A stretch of 64,000 nt of DNA from Sphingobium xanthum (GTDB lineage: Bacteria > Pseudomonadota > Alphaproteobacteria > Sphingomonadales > Sphingomonadaceae), in assembly GCF_019737615.1 (NCBI RefSeq), contig NZ_JAHKKS010000003.1, forward strand, positions 28,501 to 92,500, read 5' to 3'. Position 1 is the first letter of the stretch. Each line of letters begins with the position of its first letter. The notes below the pieces were generated by a model, which saw only the letters and a program-made list of their open reading frames with translations, was not told the origin of the DNA and ran no database searches. Position numbers and translations under genes: made by a program. Of the stretch, positions 16,580 to 25,537 are shown piece after piece.

Positions 16580-16843
16580 TCGCTCCCCCATTGTCACACA
16601 TGACGTCATGCTGAGGTGCGCCGAGGGCACCCCCTCCCCCATGAACCGGCGTTACCGATCCCACGCGGAAGCTAGTGCAAAGAGTTCCCTGTGTCATATC
16701 AATTTAATATTTCGGGCTGATCGGCACTCCTGACTGGAAACGAACCGCACCCCACGCCATTCCGCACGCACCGGCCCTTGAACGATTCGCCCGCCCGGGC
16801 GTTTCGGCCAGACATGACAAGCACAGCCCAGGAGCACCTAATC

Positions 16844-17455
16844 ATGGCATTCATTCTGCCCGACCTTCCCTATGCCAAAACCGCTTTCGGCGAGGACATG
16901 TCGGCCGAGACCTTCGACTATCATCATGGCAAGCACCACAATGCCTATGTCGTGAAGGCGAACGAGCTGGTCGCAGCGGATGCGAGCCTGCAGGGCAAGT
17001 CGCTCCTCGAGCTGATCAATTCGTCCAAGGGCGGCCTGTTCAATCAGGTCGGCCAGATCTGGAACCACAGCTTCTTCTGGCTCGGCCTTTCGCCCGAGAC
17101 GCAGGAGCCGACCGGCAAGCTCGCCGACCTCATCAACGAGGGCTTCGGCTCGACCGACGCACTGATCGAGAAGCTGAAGGCCGAAGCCGTCGGCCACTTC
17201 GCCAGCGGCTGGGCCGCGCTCAACCTCAAGGACGGCAAGCTGGAAGTCACGAGCTACCACGATGCCGACACGCCCGTCGCCCATGGCGCGACGCCGCTGT
17301 TCATCCTCGATGTGTGGGAACATGCTTATTATATCGACTATCGCAACGCCCGCCCGAGCTATGCGGATACAATCCTCAAAAAGCATGTGAACTGGGCCTG
17401 GGTCGCCGAGAATCTCGACGGCAACGGCGCCGAGCGCGCCAACCAGCCGGGCTGA
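16844..17455 (+). CDS. sodB: Superoxide dismutase, Fe type
   Basis: 203 residues. Metal ligands by alignment are His27 (YHHGKHH), His75 (QIWNHSFFW), Asp156 and His160 (DVWEHAYYIDY). Gln71 just before IWNH is the FeSOD-type second-sphere glutamine. The enzyme turns superoxide into H2O2 and O2 in the cytoplasm. AGGAG lies 9 nt before the ATG at 16844, and the family begins MAFxLPxLPY, so the longer in-frame start at 16778 is rejected. Confidence 0.95.
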   Translation: MAFILPDLPYAKTAFGEDMSAETFDYHHGKHHNAYVVKANELVAADASLQGKSLLELINSSKGGLFNQVGQIWNHSFFWLGLSPETQEPTGKLADLINEGFGSTDALIEKLKAEAVGHFASGWAALNLKDGKLEVTSYHDADTPVAHGATPLFILDVWEHAYYIDYRNARPSYADTILKKHVNWAWVAENLDGNGAERANQPG

Positions 17456-17469
17456 CTCCTCTCTATTCC

Positions 17470-17611
17470 TCCCTGAGCTTGCTCGGGGAGGGGGACCGCG
17501 ACGCGAAGCGGCGTGGTGGAGGGGCAATAGCGCTAGATCGCCTTCGGCGACTCCCCTCCACCGTCTTCGACGGTCCCCCTCCCCAAGACAAGCTTGGGGA
17601 GGATTTTCCGA
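17470..17611. repeat. Inverted pair of REP-like G/C-rich hairpins
   Basis: The left part (GGGGAGGGGGACCG...GGTGGAGGGG) is repeated in inverse orientation on the right (CCCCTCCACCG...CGGTCCCCCTCCCC). Each side also has its own short hairpin (CTCCCTGAGC/GCTCGGGGAG; CCCCAAG/CTTGGGG). It fills the gap between convergent sodB and the UspA gene. Such units are frequent in sphingomonad and caulobacter genomes and can act as bidirectional transcript ends. Confidence 0.75.
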
Positions 17612-18070
17612 TCAGCTCAGCCGCTCGATATCCTCCCGGCTCAACGACCCCGGAATGATCATCACCGGGCAGGGCAGCGCGCCCGCGTCATGCCCCGCGA
17701 AATGCGTGACGAGCGGCCCCGGCGCGCCCTTGGGCGCCGCGCCGAGCACCAGCGCTGCGACCGGTTCGCCCGAGGCCAGCATTTCCTTCACCGATGCGAT
17801 CGGATCGCCGATCTTCACCGTCAGCGCCGGCTGGATGCCCGCTTCCGCCATGAGCGTGCCTGCCGCGCCCATGGCCAGCGCTTCGGCCCGCGCGCGCGCT
17901 TCCTCTTCCATCGTCGCCTGCACCGCGCCCCATTGAACGAACTCGGTCTTTGGCACGAGCGCCAGCATATGGACGCCGCCGCTGGTCTTGGCCGCGCGCC
18001 GCGCCGCGAAAAGCAAAGCGGATTCCGCCTCGCTGCTCTCGTCAACAACCACAAGATAGGTGCGCATCAT
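17612..18070 (-). CDS. Universal stress protein (UspA family)
   Basis: 152 residues, one Usp domain. It opens MMRTYLVVVDESSEAESALLFA and ends with the strand GALPCPVMIIPG. LVLGAAPKGAPGPL occupies the nucleotide-loop position but only loosely fits the classical GX2GX9G(S/T) motif, so ATP binding is uncertain. The exact stress role is not predictable. The start at 18070 (or the next codon) gives the full fold; the same frame runs far upstream antisense to the E2 gene and that part is not coding. Confidence 0.85.
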   Translation of the reverse strand: MMRTYLVVVDESSEAESALLFAARRAAKTSGGVHMLALVPKTEFVQWGAVQATMEEEARARAEALAMGAAGTLMAEAGIQPALTVKIGDPIASVKEMLASGEPVAALVLGAAPKGAPGPLVTHFAGHDAGALPCPVMIIPGSLSREDIERLS

Positions 18071-18208
18071 ATCGCCGCTCCCGCCTCTCCACGCGACAGG
18101 TGATCGAAATTCGCGCCGCATGCAAGCGACGGCCTTGACCCGGAAAGGCAAAGAGTGAAGGTGGCGAGCGATTGTCCACCTCAGAATGAACAGGAAAGCC
18201 TGGCCCCC

Positions 18209-19516
18209 ATGGCGATCAACATCCAGATGCCCGCCCTCTCCCCGACGATGGAAGAAGGTACGCTCTCCAAATGGCTGGTGAAGGAAGGCGACACCGTCTC
18301 CTCGGGCGACCTGCTCGCGGAAATCGAGACGGACAAGGCCACGATGGAATTCGAAGCCGTCGACGAGGGCGTGATCGGCAAGATCCTGATCGCCGAAGGC
18401 ACGGACAATGTGAAAGTCGGCACGGTCATCGCCGTGCTGGTCGAGGAAGGCGAGAGCTTGCCAGCCGGCGGTGCGGCCCCGGCGACAGCGCCCAAAGCCG
18501 ATGCGGCACCCGCCAAGGCGGAAGCGCCCGCTTCGCCCAAGCCCGAGCCTGAAGTCGCCAAGGCGGCCCCCGCGCCCGCTGCAGCCTCGGCGAGCGGCGA
18601 CCGCGTCAAGGCCAGCCCGCTTGCCCGCCGCATCGCGGGAGCGGCCGGCATCGATCTCGGCGCCGTCGCCGGCAGCGGACCCAATGGCCGCGTGATCAAG
18701 GCGGATATCGAGAATTTCAAGCCCGGCACCATCGCGCCCGAGACGGCGCCTGCCGCGGCGTCGGCTGCCGCGCCGGCGGCTGCACCCGCACCGGCGCCGG
18801 TCCATGCCGCCGCGCAGGATTTCGGCATTCCGCACGAGGCTGAGAAGCTCTCGAACATCCGCAAGACGATCGCGCGCCGGCTCACCGAATCCAAGCAGCA
18901 GATCCCGCATATCTACCTCACGGTGGATATCCGCCTCGACGCATTGCTGAAGCTGCGCGGCGAGCTCAACAAGGCGCTGGAGAGCTCGGGCGTGAAGCTG
19001 TCGGTCAACGACATGCTGATCAAGGCGCTGGCCAAGGCGCTGCTGCTCGTCCCCAAGTGCAACGTCCAGTTCGCCGGCGACCAGCTGCTCAAGTTCAGCC
19101 GCGCCGACATCAGCGTCGCCGTCTCGATCCCGGCCGGTCTCATCACGCCGATCATCGTGGACGCCGGCGGCAAGGCGATCAGCAAGATCTCCACCGAGAT
19201 GAAGGACCTCGCCGCCCGCGCCAAGGACGGCAAGCTCGCGCCGCATGAATATCAGGGCGGCACCGCCAGCCTCTCCAACATGGGCATGATGGGCATCAAG
19301 CAGTTCGAAGCCGTCATCAATCCGCCCCAGGCGATGATCATGGCGATCGGCGCGGGCGAGCAGCGGCCTTATGTGATTGACGGCGCGCTCGGCATCGCGA
19401 CCGTCATGTCGGCTACCGGCAGCTTCGACCACCGCGCCATTGACGGCGCCGATGGTGCCGAGCTGATGAAGGTCTTCAAGGAACTGGTGGAGGCGCCGCT
19501 GGGTCTGGTGGCCTGA
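18209..19516 (+). CDS. pdhC: Pyruvate dehydrogenase E2, dihydrolipoamide acetyltransferase
   Basis: 435 residues. An N-terminal lipoyl domain has the lipoylated lysine in [12 protein letters not shown] (Lys43). An Ala/Pro-rich linker follows, then the E1/E3-binding domain ([20 protein letters not shown]), a second linker and the catalytic acyltransferase ending [14 protein letters not shown] with the HxxxDG active site. It moves acetyl groups from E1 to CoA. E1 genes are not in the window; E3 follows after two inserted genes. ATG 18209 matches the family N-terminus [17 protein letters not shown]. Confidence 0.95.
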   Translation: MAINIQMPALSPTMEEGTLSKWLVKEGDTVSSGDLLAEIETDKATMEFEAVDEGVIGKILIAEGTDNVKVGTVIAVLVEEGESLPAGGAAPATAPKADAAPAKAEAPASPKPEPEVAKAAPAPAAASASGDRVKASPLARRIAGAAGIDLGAVAGSGPNGRVIKADIENFKPGTIAPETAPAAASAAAPAAAPAPAPVHAAAQDFGIPHEAEKLSNIRKTIARRLTESKQQIPHIYLTVDIRLDALLKLRGELNKALESSGVKLSVNDMLIKALAKALLLVPKCNVQFAGDQLLKFSRADISVAVSIPAGLITPIIVDAGGKAISKISTEMKDLAARAKDGKLAPHEYQGGTASLSNMGMMGIKQFEAVINPPQAMIMAIGAGEQRPYVIDGALGIATVMSATGSFDHRAIDGADGAELMKVFKELVEAPLGLVA

Positions 19517-19519
19517 GCC

Positions 19520-19996
19520 GTGGCAAGCGCCGCCTCTAGCCCCTCTCCCCCTGCGGGAGAGGGAGGGGCCCGCCGCGAAGCGGTGGGAGGGAGAGGGGGC
19601 GCACCGCTTCTCGATCGCGCGAAGTCAATGCGCGCCGACCCGACTGAAGCCGAACGCAAGCTCTGGTCGATCCTGCGCAACAAGCGGCTGAGCGGGCAAA
19701 AATTCAAGCGTCAGCAAGTGATCGGCCCGTATATCGTCGACTTCGTGACCTTCGAGCGCAGGATCATCGTCGAGGCGGACGGATCACAGCACATCGGCAG
19801 CGCAGCGGATGATCGTCGGACAGCCTGGCTGGACAATCAGGGCTTTCGTGTCCTCCGCTTTTTCAACGATGATATTCTCGCGAGAGCGGAGCGGGTCGCC
19901 AATGCGATCTGGTCCGCGCTGGGCGAGACGGCTCCCCCTCTCCCCAACCCCTCTCCCGCAAGGGGAGAGGGGCTTCAGGGTGACGCTGATGACTGA
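19520..19996 (+). CDS. DUF559 endonuclease-like protein, ends built from repeat sequence
   Basis: 158 residues from GTG 19520, 3 bp after pdhC. The core (about 34-135) is DUF559, related to very-short-patch-repair-type nucleases: DPTEAERKLWSILRNKRL, then IVDFVTFERRIIVEADGSQH with the PD-(D/E)XK-like acids, then GFRVLRFFNDDIL. Both ends are encoded by G/C-rich hairpin repeats (SPSPPAGEGGARR; LPNPSPARGEG), a frequent feature of DUF559 genes in this group. Function in vivo is unknown. The true start may be later; ATG 19628 would cut conserved residues. Confidence 0.7.
   Translation: MASAASSPSPPAGEGGARREAVGGRGGAPLLDRAKSMRADPTEAERKLWSILRNKRLSGQKFKRQQVIGPYIVDFVTFERRIIVEADGSQHIGSAADDRRTAWLDNQGFRVLRFFNDDILARAERVANAIWSALGETAPPLPNPSPARGEGLQGDADD
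19541..19563. repeat. G/C-rich hairpin repeat (5' copy)
   Basis: CCCTCTCCC and GGGAGAGGG pair around a CCTGC loop, followed by a GGAGGGGCCCGCCGCGAAGC-type tail. It lies at the 5' end of the DUF559 gene and is related to the hairpin at 19948-19972. Confidence 0.7.
19948..19972. repeat. G/C-rich hairpin repeat (3' copy)
   Basis: CCCCTCTCCC and GGGAGAGGGG form a perfect 10-bp stem with a 5-nt loop, inside the last codons of the DUF559 gene and just before the thioesterase start. Together with the copy at 19541 it brackets the DUF559 gene. Confidence 0.72.
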
Positions 19997-20384
19997 AACC
20001 CTCCCGACCGGCCAGCCCGCCACTCGTGTCACCACCATGCCGGCCGACGCCAATCCTTATGGCGACATTTTCGGCGGCTGGCTGATGAGCCAGATGGACA
20101 TGGCGGCGGGGCTGGTCGCGGCGCGGCACAGCGCGGGGCGAGCCGTCACCATCGCCGTCAACGGCATGGAGTTCCTCCGCCCGGTGTTCGTCGGCGACGA
20201 GGTCTCGGTGTTCGCGACCCTCGTCAAGGTCGGCAGCACCAGCATGACCATCGACGTCGAGGCCTGGCGCCGGGCGCGGCACAGCCCCGAGAGCTACAAG
20301 GTCACGCAGGCCCGCTTCGTCTTCGTCGGCGTCGACGAGGAGCGCCAGCCGCGCAAGGTACCGCCCATGGCGGACGGCGCATGA
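19989..20384 (+). CDS. Hotdog-fold acyl-CoA thioesterase (YciA-like)
   Basis: 131 residues. The hotdog core reads MPADANPYGDIFGGWLMSQMDMAAGLVAA, with GDIFGGW containing the catalytic-helix signature, then GMEFLRPVFVGDEVSVFATLVKVG. It hydrolyses acyl-CoA esters; YciA relatives act on a broad range. ATG 19989 overlaps the end of the DUF559 gene by 8 bases and gives the family N-terminus. Its place between pdhC and lpdA suggests cotranscription with the pyruvate dehydrogenase genes. Confidence 0.88.
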   Translation: MTETLPTGQPATRVTTMPADANPYGDIFGGWLMSQMDMAAGLVAARHSAGRAVTIAVNGMEFLRPVFVGDEVSVFATLVKVGSTSMTIDVEAWRRARHSPESYKVTQARFVFVGVDEERQPRKVPPMADGA

Positions 20385-20444
20385 CGCACCATATTCCAAA
20401 CCGCCGGGCACCCTCCCCCGGCGCGCACGCTCAGGGAGCTTATT

Positions 20445-21860
20445 GTGGCTGATACTTACGATCTCATCGTCCTCGGTTCCGGCCCCGGCGGCTATGTCGC
20501 GGCAATCCGCGGCGCCCAGCTCGGCCTCAAGACGGCGATCGTGGAGCGCGAGCTGCTCGGCGGCATCTGCCTCAACTGGGGCTGCATCCCGACCAAGGCG
20601 CTGCTGCGCTCGGCCGAAATCTACCATTATATGCAGCACGCTAAGGACTATGGCCTCGCCGCCGACAAGATCAGCGCGGACATCGCGGCGGTCGTGAAGC
20701 GTTCGCGCGGCGTCGCCAAGCAGCTCAATGCCGGCGTCACGCATCTCATGAAGAAGAACAAGATCGCCGTCCACATGGGCACCGGCGTGCTGACCGCGCC
20801 GGGCAAGCTGAGCGTGACCGACAGCGACGGCAAGGCGACCCAGATCGAGGGCAAGCACATCATCGTCGCGACCGGCGCCCGCGCCCGCGACCTCCCCAAT
20901 CTCCCCGCGGACGGCAAGCGCGTCTGGACCTATCGCCACGCCATGACCCCGCCGGAAATGCCGACCAAGCTGCTCGTCATCGGCTCTGGCGCGATCGGCA
21001 TCGAGTTCGCCAGCTTCTATAACGACATGGGCGCGGACGTGACCGTCGTCGAGATGATGGACCGCATCGTGCCGGTCGAGGATGCGGACGTCTCCGCGCA
21101 TCTCGAAAAGGCGCTCAAGAAGCAGGGCATGACGATCCTCACCAAGGCGACGGTCGACAAGATCGAAACCGGGGCGAGCGCAGTGAAGGCATCGATCAAG
21201 GACAAGGACGGCAGGGTCATAACGACCGAGTTCAGCCATGTGATCGTCGCGATCGGCATCGTGCCCAATACCGAAAATATCGGCCTCGACACGCTTGGCG
21301 TCGAGACGGAGCGCGGTCACATCAAGACCACGCCGCTCTGCGCGACCAATGTTAAGGGCCTCTGGGCGATCGGCGACGTGACCGCACCGCCATGGCTGGC
21401 ACATAAGGCCAGCCATGAGGGTGTCATCGCCGCAGAGGCGATCGCGCAAGCGCTCGGCAACAAGGGCGTGCATCCGCACGCGATGGACCCGCGCAACATC
21501 CCGGGCTGCACCTATTGCCACCCGCAGATCGCCAGCGTCGGCCTCACCGAGGCCAAGGCGAAGGAAGCCGGCTATGAGGTGAAGGTCGGCAATTTCCCCT
21601 TCATCGGCAATGGCAAGGCCATCGCGCTCGGCGAACCGGAAGGCTTCGTGAAGACGGTGTTCGATGCCAAGACCGGCGAACTGCTCGGCGCGCACCTGAT
21701 CGGCGCGGAAGTGACCGAGCTGATCCAGGGCTACACGGTCGGCAAGACCGCCGAACTGGTCGAGCAGGACTTCATGCAGACCGTCTATCCGCACCCGACG
21801 ATTAGCGAGACGATGCACGAGGCCGTGCTCGCGGCCTACGGACGGGTGATCCACATCTGA
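20445..21860 (+). CDS. lpdA: Dihydrolipoyl dehydrogenase (E3)
   Basis: 471 residues with a GTG start and the ribosome site AGGGAG upstream. FAD motif LIVLGSGPGGYVAAI, redox-active disulfide in GGICLNWGCIPTKAL, NAD site VIGSGAIGIEFASF, and the C-terminal dimer active site HPTISETMHEA. It reoxidises dihydrolipoamide on E2 with NAD+. It sits 60 bp after the thioesterase and, with pdhC, supplies the second half of a pyruvate dehydrogenase complex. Confidence 0.96.
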   Translation: MADTYDLIVLGSGPGGYVAAIRGAQLGLKTAIVERELLGGICLNWGCIPTKALLRSAEIYHYMQHAKDYGLAADKISADIAAVVKRSRGVAKQLNAGVTHLMKKNKIAVHMGTGVLTAPGKLSVTDSDGKATQIEGKHIIVATGARARDLPNLPADGKRVWTYRHAMTPPEMPTKLLVIGSGAIGIEFASFYNDMGADVTVVEMMDRIVPVEDADVSAHLEKALKKQGMTILTKATVDKIETGASAVKASIKDKDGRVITTEFSHVIVAIGIVPNTENIGLDTLGVETERGHIKTTPLCATNVKGLWAIGDVTAPPWLAHKASHEGVIAAEAIAQALGNKGVHPHAMDPRNIPGCTYCHPQIASVGLTEAKAKEAGYEVKVGNFPFIGNGKAIALGEPEGFVKTVFDAKTGELLGAHLIGAEVTELIQGYTVGKTAELVEQDFMQTVYPHPTISETMHEAVLAAYGRVIHI

Positions 21861-21868
21861 CCTCCGGC

Positions 21869-22525
21869 ATGAGCTGGAGCCGCAGGCTGGCGCTCGCGGG
21901 CACGCTGATCGCGCTCGTAGGGGCCATCGGCCTGCTGCAGCCGACCGGCCTGTTCGCGGGCATCGACACGCTGGCGATGCGCGTCGTCGCGCGTCTGCGC
22001 CAATGGCCGGGCGCGGATCTGGTGACGGCCCCCGCCTATCGGCTCGACGCGATCGGTAAGGGCGGCGGGCGCATCTTCATCGCGCTGGTGATCGCCCTGT
22101 TCCTCGCGCGCGCCGGACGGCCCCGCGCCGTCATCTGGCTGCTGGCGAGCGTCGCGGCGATGATGGCCATCAACGCACTGGTGAAGCTGGCCTTCGCCGC
22201 ACCGCGTCCTGACGCGATAGAACCCTTGCTCGCCGTCACCAGCCACAGCTTTCCGAGCGGTCACGCGGCCGGCGCCATGACGCTCTTCGGCGCAATCGCG
22301 CTGCTCTGGCCGTCGCGCGCACTCAGCGCCTTCTGCGCGGCCATGATCCTCGCAACCGGACTCAGCCGCGTGTGGCTGGGCGTCCACTGGCCAAGCGACG
22401 TCATGGGCGGATGGATCGCGGGCGCGGCCTGGCTGCTGGCGATGGCGCCGCTGCTGGCGAGCCGGCGCGATGCCTCCACCGGCAACCGAATCGCACCGGA
22501 TGGACGCGAATCCCCGGCGCCGTAA
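21869..22525 (+). CDS. PAP2-family membrane phosphatase
   Basis: 218 residues with several membrane helices. The three phosphatase motifs are present: KLAFAAPRP, SFPSGHAAG and SRVWLGVHWPSDVMGG, giving the catalytic His pair and Asp. Members dephosphorylate phosphatidic acid, undecaprenyl pyrophosphate or related lipids at the periplasmic face. It starts 8 bp after lpdA, so it is probably cotranscribed by read-through rather than functionally linked. Confidence 0.85.
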   Translation: MSWSRRLALAGTLIALVGAIGLLQPTGLFAGIDTLAMRVVARLRQWPGADLVTAPAYRLDAIGKGGGRIFIALVIALFLARAGRPRAVIWLLASVAAMMAINALVKLAFAAPRPDAIEPLLAVTSHSFPSGHAAGAMTLFGAIALLWPSRALSAFCAAMILATGLSRVWLGVHWPSDVMGGWIAGAAWLLAMAPLLASRRDASTGNRIAPDGRESPAP

Positions 22526-22946
22526 CGGCAACTATTGCCCGGATCGGCCGCCCGTAACGCCAAGGCGCGCCGCGCCTGCCCATCTACTCGCCAATGGCCC
22601 GCGCGAGCCCGATCGTTCATCTTTCGGAAAGATTTTCTCGGAGAGCGTTGCATCCTTGCCGCACCGCACAATATGTCCTTGAATTTTCGTGAGATTCCGT
22701 CGATTTAGATCATGATTTCGGGACGTTCCGTGGTTTGCCGCAACGCCACCCTGCCATTTCGCGATAGCGAGGCGGCGCGGTCCGCCGATATAGAGCGCCA
22801 ATCGTCATAAATGAGTAACAAGCGCGCTTCACGGGGGCCGCCAGCAACAGAGAGGATGCGTCGGCTTCACTTGAGCCGATCGGGGCAGCCTGGCGCCGTA
22901 AGCGCATGTAATGAACCAGATTTCGTCGTTCCAGAGGGGAGCACCC
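22526..22946 (+). other. Intergenic leader region of TonB receptor gene
   Basis: About 420 bases without a convincing gene. It should hold the promoter and leader of the receptor. An AGGGGAG ribosome site lies near its end. No clear Fur box, riboswitch-like fold, transposon remnant or repeat was seen. Short open frames on both strands have no family character. Confidence 0.4.
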
Positions 22947-25457
22947 ATGACCACCAATTTCCGCATTTTCCTCGCGGCCACAGTCGCCGGCGGGGCAATT
23001 GTCAGCATGGCGCCGATGGCGCATGCCCAGTCGACCGGCTCGATCGACTTCGAAGAAGAAATCATCGTCACCGGCTCGACCGGCCCTCGCGAACTCGCCG
23101 GCGTCGTCCTGCCCGATACGACCAAGGCGCGCGGTGTGCTGACCGACGAGCTGATCCAGCGTCAGGCGACCGGCAACACCATTCTCAACGCTCTGAACCT
23201 GGTCCCCGGTGTGAACTTCACGCAGAGCGATGCTTATGGTTCGGCGGGCGGCAATATCCGTATCCGCGGCTTCGACGGCAACCGTATCTCGCTGACGTTC
23301 GACGGTCTGCCGCTCAACGATTCGGGCAACTATGCCATTTACCCGAACCAGATGCTCGACCCCGAGCTGATCAGCCAGGTCAATGTCAATCTCGGCGCGA
23401 CCGATGTCGATAGCCCGACCGCGTCAGCCGCCGGCGGCACAGTCAACTATCTGACCCGCAAGCCGAGCGATGAGTTCGGCGCGCTGCTCTCCGGCTCGAT
23501 CGGCGAGTTCAACTATTCGCGGATGTTTGGCCTGATCGACACGGGCGTGTTCACCCCGTTCGGCACCAAGGCCTTCATCTCGGCCAGCCGCTCGGAGAAC
23601 GACAAGTTCAAGGGGCCAGGCAAGATCTCGAAGTTCCAGGCGAACGTCCGCATCTATCAGCCGATTGGCGACAATGGCGACTTCATCTCGCTCGCTGGTC
23701 ACTACAACGCGAACCGCAACGCTTTCTATCGCAACCCGAGCGTCGGCGACATGCGTACGCTATTTGGTTCGTCCGTCATCCAGAACGCCAACGTGACCAG
23801 CGCATCGACGCCGATCAGCCTTGGCGTTCTCACCGACGCCCAGGAAGCTCAGCTGTTCGACTTCGAGAATGACCCGAGCTGCGTGAACACGACCGGCACC
23901 GGAAGCTGCTCTAACTATTATGCGCTCCGCATCAACCCGTCGAACACGGGCAATGCGCGCTGGAACTCGCGCTTCACGCTTACCGAGCAGCTTACCTTCA
24001 CGCTCGACGGAGCCTATCAGTATGTTCTCGCCAACGGCGGCGGCTACACCGCTCGCCGCGAAAGCGATGCGAGCTTCAAGGGCTCCGATCAGAGCCGTCT
24101 CGGCGTTGATTTCAACGGCGACGGCGACACTTCGGACACGATCGGCTTCTACACACCGAACACCACCAACACGAACCGTTGGACCGCGCTTGCCTCGCTG
24201 ATCTACGAGATTTCGCCGGACCAGCGCGTGCGCGTCTCTTACACGTTCGACCGCGCCCGTCATCGCCAGACTGGCGAATGGGGTTATCTGGATGCGTTCG
24301 GCAATCCGCTGAGCGTCTTCGGCGGTCGCAATTCGCGTCCGGTGCTGAATGCAGACGGTTTCGCGATGACCCAGCGCGACCGCCTGTCGATCGCCCTGCT
24401 CAACCAGGTGTCGGGCCAGTATCTCGGTCGCTTCTTCGACAACACGCTGAACGTCGAGGTCGGTATCCGCGCCCCGTTCTTCCAGCGTGACCTCGAAACC
24501 TATTGCCCCATCCAGACCGGCGGCAGCGGCTTCGCGACCTGCACTACGCAGCCCTTCTACACCGGCACCGGTCCGGTCCCCGCGGGCAACATCCAGATCG
24601 TTCCGCAAAACAGCAGCGGCAGCTACCCGTCGGGCTCGCACTTCGCGCCGTTCAAGGCGAAGTACAAGTACAATAAACTGCTTCCGAACGTCGGCCTGAC
24701 CTACAAGATCACGCCGCAAATCAGCATCTTCGGCAGCTATGCCATGGGCTTTTCGGCACCGCGCACGGACAATCTGTACCGCGCGCCGGTGGTCAGCGTG
24801 ACGCCCGAGACGACCAACTCCTTTGACCTCGGCGTGCGATATGGCTCCTCGAAGCTTCAGGCACAGGTTGCTGGCTGGTACATCGACTTCAAGAACCGCA
24901 TCGTGACCTCGTTCGACGAGTCGCAGGGCATCTCGGTCGATCGCAACGTCGGCAGCGTGGAAGCTTACGGCTTCGACGCCAATCTCTCCTGGCAGGTGAT
25001 CGAACAGCTCTCGCTTTACGGCTTCGCGTCGTACAACCACAGCGAGTTCAAGGACAATGTGCGTATCGGCACCACGGCAGTTGTTCCGCTCGCCGGCAAG
25101 CGCGTTGCTGAAACGCCAGAATGGACGGTCGGCGGCCGTGCGCAGGCGACGGTTGGCCCGGTCAGCGTCGGTGCGCAGTGGAAGTGGGTCGACAAGCGCT
25201 TCGCGACCGACCTCAACGATGTGATCGTGCCGAGCTACAACACGATCGATCTCGATGCGCGCTTCAGCCTGGAGCAGTTCGGTGCGCCGCGCACCTTCTT
25301 CCAGTTGAACGTGACCAATCTGCTCGACAAGTTCTACTTCGGCAACATCAGCACGCAGATCAACCACGGTACCGCCGGCGGCCTGTCGGGCGCCAACCCG
25401 AGCTTCGCGCTCGGCGCGCCGCGCACGATCCAGGCTTCGGTCACCGTCGGCTTCTGA
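22947..25457 (+). CDS. TonB-dependent outer-membrane receptor
   Basis: 836 residues. The signal peptide ends at PMAHAQ. A TonB-box-like segment EEEIIVTGS is followed by a plug with ILNALNLVPGVNF, NIRIRGFDGNRISLTFDGLPL and TASAAGGTVNYLTRKPS. A 22-strand-type barrel ends in VTVGF with terminal Phe. It imports a large substrate using TonB energy; the ligand cannot be inferred because no uptake or degradation genes adjoin. ATG 22947 has AGGGGAG upstream. A terminator follows within 30 bp, so it is monocistronic. Confidence 0.93.
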   Translation: MTTNFRIFLAATVAGGAIVSMAPMAHAQSTGSIDFEEEIIVTGSTGPRELAGVVLPDTTKARGVLTDELIQRQATGNTILNALNLVPGVNFTQSDAYGSAGGNIRIRGFDGNRISLTFDGLPLNDSGNYAIYPNQMLDPELISQVNVNLGATDVDSPTASAAGGTVNYLTRKPSDEFGALLSGSIGEFNYSRMFGLIDTGVFTPFGTKAFISASRSENDKFKGPGKISKFQANVRIYQPIGDNGDFISLAGHYNANRNAFYRNPSVGDMRTLFGSSVIQNANVTSASTPISLGVLTDAQEAQLFDFENDPSCVNTTGTGSCSNYYALRINPSNTGNARWNSRFTLTEQLTFTLDGAYQYVLANGGGYTARRESDASFKGSDQSRLGVDFNGDGDTSDTIGFYTPNTTNTNRWTALASLIYEISPDQRVRVSYTFDRARHRQTGEWGYLDAFGNPLSVFGGRNSRPVLNADGFAMTQRDRLSIALLNQVSGQYLGRFFDNTLNVEVGIRAPFFQRDLETYCPIQTGGSGFATCTTQPFYTGTGPVPAGNIQIVPQNSSGSYPSGSHFAPFKAKYKYNKLLPNVGLTYKITPQISIFGSYAMGFSAPRTDNLYRAPVVSVTPETTNSFDLGVRYGSSKLQAQVAGWYIDFKNRIVTSFDESQGISVDRNVGSVEAYGFDANLSWQVIEQLSLYGFASYNHSEFKDNVRIGTTAVVPLAGKRVAETPEWTVGGRAQATVGPVSVGAQWKWVDKRFATDLNDVIVPSYNTIDLDARFSLEQFGAPRTFFQLNVTNLLDKFYFGNISTQINHGTAGGLSGANPSFALGAPRTIQASVTVGF

Positions 25458-25480
25458 TCGACGCCATCAACGAAACAGGA

Positions 25481-25516
25481 AGGGCGGGAGCAGCGATGCT
25501 CCCGCCCTTTCCTTTT
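25481..25516 (+). terminator. Strong rho-independent terminator
   Basis: A perfect 12-bp stem AGGGCGGGAGCA/TGCTCCCGCCCT with a GCGA tetraloop is followed by TTCCTTTT. It lies 24 bp after the TonB receptor stop and between convergent genes, just ahead of the mtgA 3' end. Confidence 0.9.
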
Positions 25517-25537
25517 GCCCTAAACGCCACCTTCAGG

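Noticed and set aside
16778..16843. Upstream in-frame start for superoxide dismutase
   Set aside because: The added residues do not resemble a signal peptide and the family starts at MAFxLP, which has its own ribosome site.
18071..19432. Long upstream extension of the UspA frame
   Set aside because: It runs antisense through the E2 gene; UspA proteins are about 150 residues and the ATG at 18070 gives that.
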